Source: Glomus cerebriforme
Lineage: Eukaryota; Glomeromycota; Glomeromycetes; Glomerales; Glomeraceae
Direction: 5' to 3'
Assembly (NCBI GenBank): GCA_003550305.1
Contig: QKYT01000013.1
Location: forward strand, 422,569 to 448,918
Length of the DNA: 26,350 bases
Of the stretch, positions 10,094 through 17,850 are shown one piece after another. A program made the translations under genes and the position numbers. The notes under the pieces were generated by a model, which was not told the DNA's origin, searched no databases, and saw nothing but the letters and a program-made list of their open reading frames with translations. How positions within the stretch are numbered: position 1 is the first letter of the stretch; each line of letters begins with the position of its first letter.

Positions 10094-10791
10094 CTGCATG
10101 AATAAAGCTAACTAGTTCCAAATGACGCAACTTATTTGTTTCCCACATTATGAAATTGCCCAAGTCTACCAACATGTTTTTAAGCATCTTCGGACTTTTT
10201 AGTCCTCTTTCTTTAAGTAATTTCGTCTCGTTGTCATCCTCATAGTCTTTTCCAACCTCAGAAGCACCATACTCATGTATTCCTTTTCTTAGAATTAAAT
10301 CACCTCTTCTTCGCAGAGATTTTCGTGTTGTTGTGACTAATCCTTGAATTATCCTTTTACTATTTTTACGTTTTGAGGAAGCAAGACTACATGATTCACC
10401 TCTGGAAACATCTAATGTACCTCTTCTAACTTGTTAAAAGACTTATCTATTAAGGATCAAACATGGATATTATACCATTGTTCTAAGTGTTTTCGTTGTA
10501 ATGTACCAGACTCATATTCTAACAATAAATTGTGGACACTATTTTTTATCCAGTCAAAATCAAAAGTGTTTGGTCCTGATGAAGTTTCTACCCTCCCAGT
10601 TTTGTCGTGCTTCAAGCACTATCCGTAAATCCTCTGTCGTCTTCTTTCGAAAAGAGCCAAGATACTTTAATAATTCAGTCAGCATCTTAGGAAGGTCATG
10701 TTACGAATCTCTTCAAGTTTTTCAAGAGGTAAATACATTGTTTTGAATATAGGTTTTGTCATCAGGGTCGATAATGAAAGAATGCGCCAAA

Positions 10792-10861
10792 CTAGAAACA
10801 AAAGAAACCATATATTATCAAGATCGGAAATTTTTTAGCAATCACATACATCTTTACATAC
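10792..10861 (-). other. Intron, 70 bp
   Basis: On the minus strand TTTGAACA is followed by GTATGTAAAG and the intron ends in TTTGTTTCTAG. Splicing gives CRFEH-LAHSFIIDPDD in one frame, a clean join through a split His codon. Confidence 0.65.
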
Positions 10862-11315
10862 TGTTCAAATCGGCATTGTTTTCCAAAGGTATACAACTTG
10901 TCCTCAACACATTTTCCCGATTTTAAACCCCATTTTTTTCATTTTTCATTTGCTGGAATGAATATTCGTATTCTAACATGGCTGATTCACACATTTCTTT
11001 TTCTATCTCATCATCGTCATCATCATGATGAATTATTTCATCTGTGGTTTCTGATTTCCGCAGTTTCTTAACAAACCGATTAGATTGTTGTTCATTTGGT
11101 TTTTGAAAAAATCTATCGATTTCATCCTATAGACGCACGAAGCAAAATCATGATTTTAATACTGGCAGCAATGCTAAAGAACTGCTAAGAAATGAATATT
11201 CATACTTCTTCATGATTTCTTCTCTTAACTACAGCGCATAATTTTATGATTTTGGTCATTATATTACGTAAAAACAAAAAATGACGTCTTTATTAATACA
11301 GAATACATTATTTAG

Positions 11316-11515
11316 TTACATAAAATCGATATCATCATGGGATAAATTTAAAATCAATTCCATACCACCAATATTGTTAAAAAGCCTGACCTTTCTTTTT
11401 TGGAGATTTGTCTCAGAAACATTATCTTGTGTGGAAATCTGTTCCCTGATTGTATCATTAACTTTAGCATTAGATACGGCTTCATTAGAAGTTTTTCTAA
11501 AGTGATCAAACAATA
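11316..11515 (-). other. Open reading segment, possible upstream exon
   Basis: This is about 65 codons without a stop on the minus strand (FDHFRKTSNEAVSNAKVN .. NLQKRKVRLFNNIGGMELIL). The upstream end has no ATG, only TTG. It is followed by about 190 bp with no assignable coding before the main part of the neighbouring family relic. I cannot say whether it belongs to that gene. Confidence 0.25.
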
Positions 11516-11641
11516 GCTTAATGGCTTGTCAAAAATGAAAATAACATCAAATTAAATCATGGGAGATTTTTTGAAGATTAACTTCGGGAGTAACAATCTT
11601 ATTATATAAATCAAGAAAATCAAGCAAGTTTTATGTTCTGA

Positions 11642-11830
11642 GACAGTGGAAGCCAGGACGATATTCATAGAATTGTGTGACAATATATGGATAATCCAAA
11701 AAAAGAATCTAAGATCATTGATAAGTATTTGCGAAATAGAAACTTCATAGTGTTTGATTTTACTAAGCCAATTGATGATCCATTAGTGATTAGACTAAGT
11801 TGGAATGTATCTCTGACACTGGATAAGTAG
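11642..11830 (+). pseudogene. Second A32-type ATPase, C-terminal fragment
   Basis: This is a 63-codon frame with one internal TGA. It reads DSGSQDDIHRIV, stop, QYMDNPKKESKIIDKYLRNR, then NFIVFDFTKPIDDPLVIRLS and WNVSLTLDK, closing at TAG 11828-11830. The start corresponds to the FNSGSSIQDMSKIAG stretch of the 8515-9250 relic, including a stop at the same Arg position. The two therefore overlap in homology and come from different copies. The end ('FDFTKP.DDPL.IRL.W') is the family's C-terminus as I remember it. It sits on the far side of the 9640-11128 gene. Confidence 0.55.
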
Positions 11831-11841
11831 AATCTAACTTT

Positions 11842-11985
11842 ACAGATGCCAGCTTTTTTTCTGCTTTCTGCACCTGCATCTTCAGATCCTCAATTTTACT
11901 CTGCAATTTCTTATTTGTATTAACCCGTTTTCTGTATTCTTCCTTTATATTTTGCATGAACTTTTCAAAAGTTCTTTATTATAAT
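11842..11985 (-). pseudogene. Short coiled-coil fragment
   Basis: The minus strand reads FEKFMQNIKEEYRKRVNTNK followed by KLQSKIEDLKMQVQKAEKKA, a regular heptad pattern (I/L/V at a and d). A stop lies just upstream. It is convergent with, and only about 10 bp from, the ATPase fragment. No family can be named from so short a piece. Confidence 0.4.
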
Positions 11986-12218
11986 TGAGCAGGTGCTAGA
12001 ATAAGTCTTTAAGCTCATTCATAACCTACGATTATTTTCTTTCTCATAATCACAGATGATATTATCAGTTTGAACTTTACCATCTGTTACATATATAGCT
12101 AGTAATGCAGAGAATACAGTCACCACTGGATATAACGAACTGGCTATTCCGAGAGGTTTGGTTCGGTATATAATGAATTCAATATATAATATTTATGTTA
12201 TATACCGAACTGTTCGGT

Positions 12219-12592
12219 AGAGTTGCAATCTGTCAATCCATAAATAAACACATTTCTGCCATTCTACGAATATTAAGTCAATAAAAAGAATGTTTTTTTT
12301 TGAGATATCTTATGAATATCTATCAATACATAATATGATAAAAAAAAATTGTCTTCAAAAATAAAAGTAGAGAGAAAATTAAAACAGATTGAAATTCATC
12401 CAGATTGGATGAAAAATCAATCCGTTTTTATTTTCTTTTTTTTTTTGTATTAAATAGTAATTTTTTAAATTACTAGATTGTGCATTGGAATGCAGTCTTA
12501 TAATATATAAAAAACAATTTAATCTTTATTAATTAAAATCCGTGTATAATTGCCAAAATGTGCCCTTTCAGATTCATCCGGATCGTAACTCT
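12219..12592. mobile_element. Nested MITE, 374 bp, 10-bp target duplication (MULE-like)
   Basis: The direct repeat ACTGTTCGGT flanks it at 12209-12218 and 12593-12602. The ends are inverted repeats AGAGTTGCAATCTG / AGAGTTACGATCCG, 11 of 14 matching. A 9-11 bp duplication fits Mutator-like elements. Removing the insert and one duplication rebuilds a perfect palindrome, TTATATACCGAA-CTG-TTCGGTATATAA, which argues that the borders are right. The interior is AT-rich and non-coding, with another GATTCATCC-type word near the middle. Confidence 0.75.
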
Positions 12593-12823
12593 ACTGTTCG
12601 GTATATAAATTTTATCCAATAGTTTTAATTGCACATGATCATTATACATGTATTTAAATTTATTATTATTAAAATTAATAAAATGCGTAACGTATTACAA
12701 TATTATTTTATTAAAATTTTGTGCAACTATAAGTATCAACCGGCTATTTAAACATTTAAACATTAGTATCATATTGAAAGTAATGAAGATCAAGCTGTCT
12801 AAGATTTTTTACAGCTAAAAGTT

Positions 12824-14402
12824 TTACTGCAATTTTCTTAAAACTTTTAACTCTTCATTTACATCTCCAAATTCCGGTCCCTGCTCATATAAAAATTTCA
12901 TAGTTTTATCTATAGCATTTTCTGCATCTGTTGGACTCACTTTTTTCAATATAGGTGTAAATTCAGTCTCATCCATCATTTCCTCTTTCTTATTTGCATT
13001 TCGTATAGTATCAATAATTTCAAAATCTGTAAGCTCACCTTCTGGCATCTCATCCTCAATATGAAGGTATTCATGTACATTAAGATCACTATTTGGAAGC
13101 TGGAAAATTAATGCTTCAAGTTCATCAATATCCACATCAAAACTAAGAAAAATGTATTAAAATTTACAAATATTAATGTTAATTTTAAAAAATTATATTA
13201 TATACCTTTTATCAGAAAATACTGAATCATCATCAGAAAATTCTCCAGTTTCATTAATACTTGGTGGAAGAATACCCATTTTCTTCTAACAGTTTGAAAT
13301 TGTTTGAGGAGATACTGTTGACCATGCTTCAGCCGCATTTTGTAGAGCATCATAAATGGTATAATCTGCAAGATCTTCTACAATACCATCCTGTACATCA
13401 TCATATGCATTAATCCTATTCTGAATGAAAAGACGTTTGTAATGACACTTAAATGAATTAATAATCCCTGCATTACAAGGCTGAAGTTTAGTGGTAGTAT
13501 TTGGTGGAAGAAATTTCACATCTATACTATCTAACTTTTTCTGAGTTTTATCTAAAATAAGGTGTACTGGTGCATTATCAATTAAAAAAATTATTTTTCG
13601 TCTTTTTCGTCTCATTATTTCATTGAGTTTAAGAAGAATTTCATTAAAAATGCTAACTTGCATCCATACTTTTTTATTTCAAAAATAATAAACCGGAAGG
13701 TTCTTATAATTAATATTCTTCATAATACGAGGAGTTTTGTATTTATGAATAAATGTTAGTGTCATTTTCTCACTGCCAGTTGCATTTGTTGCACAAAATA
13801 TTATAACATGGGATTTCTCTTTTTTATGTCCTGATAGAGAATTACGTGCCAAAACTCTAGAAGGTTCCATCTTCTAGAATAGGCCAGTTTCATCACCATT
13901 CCAAATATCTTCAGGTTGTAAGATGCAAGGAGCTGTTGTAAAGCAAGACGATCTCTTTCTATCGATTCAGCTGAAGGAGCACTTTTAGCTTCACCTTGCT
14001 TTTTAAACTAACGCAAACTATGCCATTTTTTAAAGCTACCTAACCAATCCTCTGAATGATGAAAATCTTTTATTGAAAACTGTTTGGCAAAATAGTTTGC
14101 CTTTACCTTTAAAATATTACTATCAATATTTTGCTATGTATTAAGTGCATTATCAACCCATAAACCAAGTACATCTTCAAGTTGTGGCCATTTTGGCCTG
14201 CAAAATTTTTTAATATTCTTTTGGCTCTCTGTAATCGTAAGCCAACGGTTCTTTCTCTTAAAATATCAGTAATTGTAGATTTTTCAACATTATATTTTTG
14301 CGCAAGTTCTACATTTTGGAGTACTAGGTCTTTTTCTTTCATTTCACAAATTTCACGCTTTTGTTTAGCAGAAAGACTAACCCTTTTTCTCTTTGTTAGC
14401 AT
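12824..14402 (-). pseudogene. Tigger/pogo transposase (CENP-B-type HTH plus DDE), decayed
   Basis: The ATG at 14402-14400 starts MLTKRKRVSLSAKQKREICE, then NVELAQKYNVEKSTITDIL, the psq/CENP-B N-terminal helix-turn-helix. A 1-bp deletion near 14252 shifts the frame; the second HTH follows as RWLTITES..RPKWPQLEDVLGLWVDNALN. A second 1-bp deletion lies near 13912. The DDE domain then begins with IWNGDETGLF (first Asp), continues through IIFLIDNAPVHLIL (second Asp) and reaches FLPPNTTTKLQPCNAGII, where the third Asp is Asn (GAT to AAT). In-frame stops are at 14134-14136, 14008-14010, 13874-13876, 13679-13681 and 13286-13288. The last three, and probably all, are former TGG or CAG codons. A 63-bp intron (13143-13205, GTATAT..TTCTTAG) joins VFSDK to SFDVDIDELE. 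The acidic C-terminus, ending LRKLQ at 12824, is typical of Tigger transposases. Confidence 0.9.
13143..13205 (-). other. Intron of the transposase relic, 63 bp
   Basis: The minus strand has GATAAAAG before GTATATAATA and ends in TTTTTCTTAG before TTTTGATGTGG. Splicing gives SDK-S-FDVDIDELE in one frame; unspliced, the segment contains stops. Confidence 0.65.
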
Positions 14403-14732
14403 TTTCAGAACTTTTGAAAAAATTTAACCGATTCAGACTAACAGAAATCAGAAAAAGTGATGACGCATAATGATGATGCATCCATCTTTTATATTAGCCC
14501 TATACAAGTCACGTAACAGTTCGTTATACTAAAACAACTAAATATGCAGCTAATATATTTGGGCTAACTAAAGTGAGTTCAGATGCGATATATAGTAATT
14601 TATTATGTGATTTCGTTATATCCAGTGTAATTTATTATAAAAAAATCAGTTCTGTAAAACCTGCTTCGTATAACAAGTTTTCAGTACAAACAGGTTCGTT
14701 ATAACCAGTAGCGACTGTATATTATATTCTAG

Positions 14733-15000
14733 CTAACTTTGAGGATGCAATAATTTCTTCTGATCTATAGATTTGTTACATCGTTTCTTATTTAATGAAT
14801 TTTCATAAACTTCTAATTTATACCTTAGATATGATTCAATTTGATCAGACTTCCAAAAAATCATTTCTAATGGGATAGGATTTTTAGAATAATTCAAAAA
14901 ATTTTGATATACTCTTTTAACCAGGCTATCTAAAAGTTTATTGGTAATATGTTTATAATCAGAATGGAATATTTTATTAGATATAGTTTTACACAAAAAA
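14733..15000 (-). pseudogene. Unidentified relic beside the Tigger insertion
   Basis: This is 87 open codons on the minus strand, beginning at TTG and containing KIFHSDYKHITNKLLDSLVK, RVYQNFLNYSKNPIPLEMIF and WKSDQIESYLRYKLEVYENS. A TAG after LLHPQS ends it, 16 bp before the Tigger border. Residue usage looks protein-like. The family is not recognised. It may be the C-terminal exon of the gene represented at 15145-15327, same strand. Confidence 0.4.
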
Positions 15001-15144
15001 CTTTGTATGCAAAAATTATATTTATAGTAAAAAATTATTGCATTAATGCTTTTATTTTAATATTAACTTTATACATCAATGTCATGACACATTTGGCAGA
15101 TTAGTTAGAAAAAATTTGTCACTGATTAAATCACATACTATGTA

Positions 15145-15327
15145 TTATAATTTGTAATGGGAAAATTTAATCTGTTCCACACTGATTACTTTTGCTAATA
15201 TATGATTATGTTTTTGTGATACAGATAATAAATTTTTGTTTTGCAATTGCTTATTTTTCAATTTCATAACCCTAGCCTTAAACTTAACATTTTTGGTCTT
15301 AATTTTACTATTCTCAACCTCAAGCAT
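15145..15327 (-). pseudogene. Coiled-coil fragment with ATG
   Basis: The reading frame opens with ATG at 15327 and runs MLEVENSKIKTKNVKFKARV, MKLKNKQLQNKNLLSVSQKH for 60 codons. A leucine/valine heptad pattern is clear in the first 40 residues. I recall similar N-termini in glomeromycete multi-copy families but cannot name one. It is probably a broken exon. Confidence 0.35.
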
Positions 15328-15330
15328 TAT

Positions 15331-15610
15331 TTCAATAAATCAGTTATTCTGAAACTATTTATTTCAGATTGCATGCTTGTGTAATATAGTATTATTTATG
15401 CTTAATATTCAAAAATAAAAAATCACGTGTTTTTCAAGAGACTCATTCTGAAAATTTACTAAGAAAATTTTATTATAAAATTAAATACAAGGTTCAGGAA
15501 CTTGCCTATAATATATAATATTTCTATGTTAAAATACATGAAAAATCTTTATACTAACTATTTATTATATGGGGATATGAAAACAGTAGGATTTAGGTTA
15601 ACATTTTGGA
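15331..15610. other. AT-rich sequence, nothing recognised
   Basis: I find no open frame with protein-like composition and no bordered repeat. Confidence 0.5.
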
Positions 15611-15626
15611 ATGGATGAGAGGTAGC

Positions 15627-15977
15627 TTATTCTAATGTCTGTATTAGAAGACTCTTATTCACATTTCTTAAGATTAATAGTAAACGAATGAGAGATTTTA
15701 GACATGACTGATAAGAAGATAATGGAATTTTTATATGATCTAGATGGAAGTATCTTGGTATACCAGCTAGATCCTTTATAAGAATATTTAGATAGATAGT
15801 TGAGCTCATAACCTGAATTCTTACAATACCAAATTGATTACCAAATACCAACCAGTCTACATAATACACTGATATAACTTGTTCCATCCAATATTTCCCT
15901 TTATAACTTAACCTTATCATCTGATTTTTTTGAATTATTACATATAATATGTGATAACTCAGTATACAATAACTCAA
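15627..15977 (-). pseudogene. Integrase-core-type (rve-like) relic
   Basis: The minus-strand frame is open for 116 codons. Its middle reads WLVFGNQFGIVRIQVMSSTI, YLNILIKDLAGIPRYFHLDH and PLSSYQSCLKSLIRLLLIL. This matches the remembered shape of an integrase core: a first strand with 'R.EVMSS', then 'YL...I...GIPRY.RLDRGTE....S.Q..L'. The second catalytic Asp would be the D of FHLDH; the usual G-T-E after it is absent, as is the first catalytic motif. The hydrophobic start (SYCILSYHILYVIIQ) looks like translated non-coding DNA. This is a tentative call. Confidence 0.35.
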
Positions 15978-16303
15978 TAATTTTTTTATTCTACTTCAAT
16001 AATCCCATAATATCAGGTTTTTTTCCTATTCATTCTTCAATTATTTTTAGATTTCTCTAAGTTTTGCTTGCTATACTTTGATATTCTGTCATGCTTAGAC
16101 AAATAGTACCATTTAAAAGATTACTCAAACTCGCTCAAAGTAAAGAAATTATAACATCTGCTAAAGATAGTATATGAAAAAGTATTATTTTCTGTGTTTT
16201 ACTAGTAAAAAAAATTATCAGACATTTACTATTTGATGATTTATGTTAGTACAATCAGTTACTATGCATAATAAAAGTCTAATAAAAACTAAGCCCGATA
16301 AAA
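15978..16303. other. AT-rich sequence, nothing recognised
   Basis: I see no assignable gene. Small ORFs on either strand have no family resemblance. Confidence 0.5.
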
Positions 16304-16458
16304 CAGTTACTCAGCACTACGTGACTTAGTAACTGCGGCACTATTATGCCTTACATGTATTTACATAAGAATATGATGCTGAGCTGCACTCAGCAAATTA
16401 CTAATCATATTGCTTATTGCAAATACAACAGTTACTCAGCATTTCATGTCAAGTAACT
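16304..16458. repeat. Paired CAGTTACTCAGCA..AGTAACT repeats
   Basis: CAGTTACTCAGCA starts at 16304 and again at 16429. Each copy is followed about 24 bases later by AGTAACT (16328-16334 and 16452-16458), so each is a small inverted repeat (AGTTACT..AGTAACT). The 95 bp between contain CTGAGCTGCACTCAGCA, a further partial copy. This is possibly the two ends of a small MITE. Confidence 0.5.
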
Positions 16459-16800
16459 ATTAAGTATTTTGAGATTGAACATGAAGAGGTAGTAAACTTT
16501 AAACCAAAAAATCTTTTCACTAAAGAAATTAATACTGTAAAGTAGAAGATTACAATGTATGTCTTTTTACTCTGCTCATTATGATATGTATTGATTATAA
16601 ATATGAAATTGCTCATATTTCACTACTGATAAAAAAAAGCATAATTAATGCAATGATGTTTTATCAATTTTTGAATAAGAAAGCTACTTACATTATACCT
16701 AGAATATATTCTGTTATTTTTACTACTAAATCTGTCTCGCTTTCTTTCCATTTTTTATTGTGAAGTATATTCTTTATAACACAGGTAAAATGCTGTTCAA

Positions 16801-16899
16801 TTGGGCATATGCCCGATTGATAACTATTAAAATAATTAGTTAACATAATATATATATCAGATTAAATAAAAATTAGTAATCAATAAGGCATATACCTGA
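16801..16899. mobile_element. Small MITE with GGCATATGCCCGATTGATAAC ends
   Basis: The left arm TTGGGCATATGCCCGATTGA (16801-16820) and the right arm 16876-16899 (reverse complement TCAGGTATATGCCTTATTGA) form imperfect inverted repeats around about 50 bp of AT-rich DNA. A related element with the same CCGATTGATAAC word lies at 23322-23412. I could not fix a target duplication. Confidence 0.5.
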
Positions 16900-16917
16900 T
16901 TAAATACAATATAAGTA

Positions 16918-17100
16918 CAGTCAACACTCTCTATAACGAACTAATGGTTCTGTGAAAAAAAAAGTTCGTTATACAAATTACTATGTTTTCTATATGAGCA
17001 TTACATTTTTTATAATAAACTATTATTAAAATTTTAAAATTTTAGGTTTGTTATATCCAGAGTTCGCTATAAAGAGGTTCATTATAACCAGTTTTAATTG
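16918..17100. mobile_element. 183-bp MITE related to the Tigger element
   Basis: The element is flanked by TA on both sides (16916-16917, 17101-17102). The left end CAGTCAACACTCTCTATAAC and the right end (reverse complement) CAATTAAAACTGGTTATAAT pair imperfectly and resemble the Tigger ends (CAGTC..ACTGG.TATAACGAAC). Inside are further copies of GTTCGTTATA and TTATATCCAGAGTTCGCTAT. It has no coding capacity. It looks like a non-autonomous derivative that used the same type of transposase. Confidence 0.7.
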
Positions 17101-17104
17101 TAAT

Positions 17105-17850
17105 TAGATTGACCGATTTATAGTAATTTTATTAATTGCCAATCCGCCACTCAAAGATACAAAATTAATTAGTAAATTTGTCACAGATCCTTATATGAAT
17201 GACATCAATTCACATGTTTTAACTTCAATTTTATCCCACATAGTCATACTTAAATGTAACAATAACTTACTAATCAATATTATGAAACCTGGATAAGCCA
17301 TAAAAAAAAAATTTTTTATCTTTATTATAAAATTCAACGAATTTACTATGGAGGAAGTTACCATTACAATTTATATTTTAACTAATTTTACAATTTTTAT
17401 ACATGAATTTTGTTAGATTTACTAGGTTTTTTTTAATACTATTGAAAAATATATAAATATATTCATACTTAAATTAATAAAATAATACTTAAAAAATATT
17501 TTTTTTCTATTATTTTATTTATTATTTTTTCTGGCACTTTTTAGATTTACCGGGGTTAAAAAGACATATTCAGGTAATAAATATTCTTTTTTAGTAAATT
17601 TATAGTGTATTTAAGTTGTTGGACATGTTTTTAAGCTGGTGCAAATACCATTCTAAACTAATAGTATTTAATATATAAAATTGCGTCAAAATTAATTATA
17701 AATTGCTGATTATTTTGTATCATTGAGTCACGAATCAGCAATTAAGTGATTATTTAAACAAAATTTGCAAACCGATTTATAATAATTTGTAAAATTATAA
17801 TACAGCAAATATTATTTAATAAAATAAATTAATTACATATTATTAAATGA
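17105..17850. other. AT-rich sequence without a gene
   Basis: Apart from an 11-bp inverted repeat (AATTGCTGATT 17701-17711, AATCAGCAATT 17733-17743) and two copies of ACCGATTTATARTAATTT, nothing is recognised. It may contain the end of the neighbouring CACTA-type element, but no CACTA terminus was found. Confidence 0.4.

Larger units (their letters stand above)
9640..11128 (-). pseudogene. Multi-copy glomeromycete family of unknown function, two introns
   Basis: Read down the minus strand from about 11128 (after a ..CTATAG acceptor), the pieces are DEIDRFFQKPNEQQSNRFVK, an Asp-rich stretch, CESAMLEYEYSFQQMKNEK and WGLKSGKCVEDKLYTFGKQC. After an intron come LAHSFIIDPDDKTYIQNNVF, ELLKYLGSFRKKTTEDLRIV, DWIKNSVHNLLLEYESG, EQWYNIHV and SLIDKSFNKLEEV. 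Then RRGDLILRKGIHEYGASEVG and TKLLKERGLKSPKMLKNML lead to a second intron, followed by LMILLRMDASAGYICRITRS (as LFMILLRMDAS..). The tail KTPQKKRTVNT ends at TAG 9640-9642. I recall many near-identical copies in Rhizophagus, without a known function. A few frameshifts and stops (one TGA after EQWYNIHV where Trp is usual) break it, yet it is the least decayed coding relic here. An extra open stretch at 11316-11515 may be an upstream exon. Confidence 0.6.
12117..14717 (-). mobile_element. Tigger/pogo DNA transposon, full length (2601 bp), inactive
   Basis: The terminal inverted repeats are 24 bp: left 12117-12140 CAGTCACCACTGGATATAAC.., right 14694-14717 (reverse complement) CAGTCGCTACTGGTTATAAC.., 21 of 24 matching, both ending in GAAC. 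TA dinucleotides flank both ends (12115-12116, 14718-14719), as expected for Tc1/mariner-pogo insertion. Inside are one transposase pseudogene on the minus strand and subterminal GTTCGTTATA/TATAACGAAC and TTCGGTATATAA repeats that may have been transposase-binding sites. A second, younger element is nested at 12219-12592. Without it the element is about 2.2 kb. Confidence 0.9.

Noticed and set aside
16581..16763. 60-codon plus-strand ORF with ATG
   Set aside because: It has no family resemblance, low-information composition, and no introns or conserved context.
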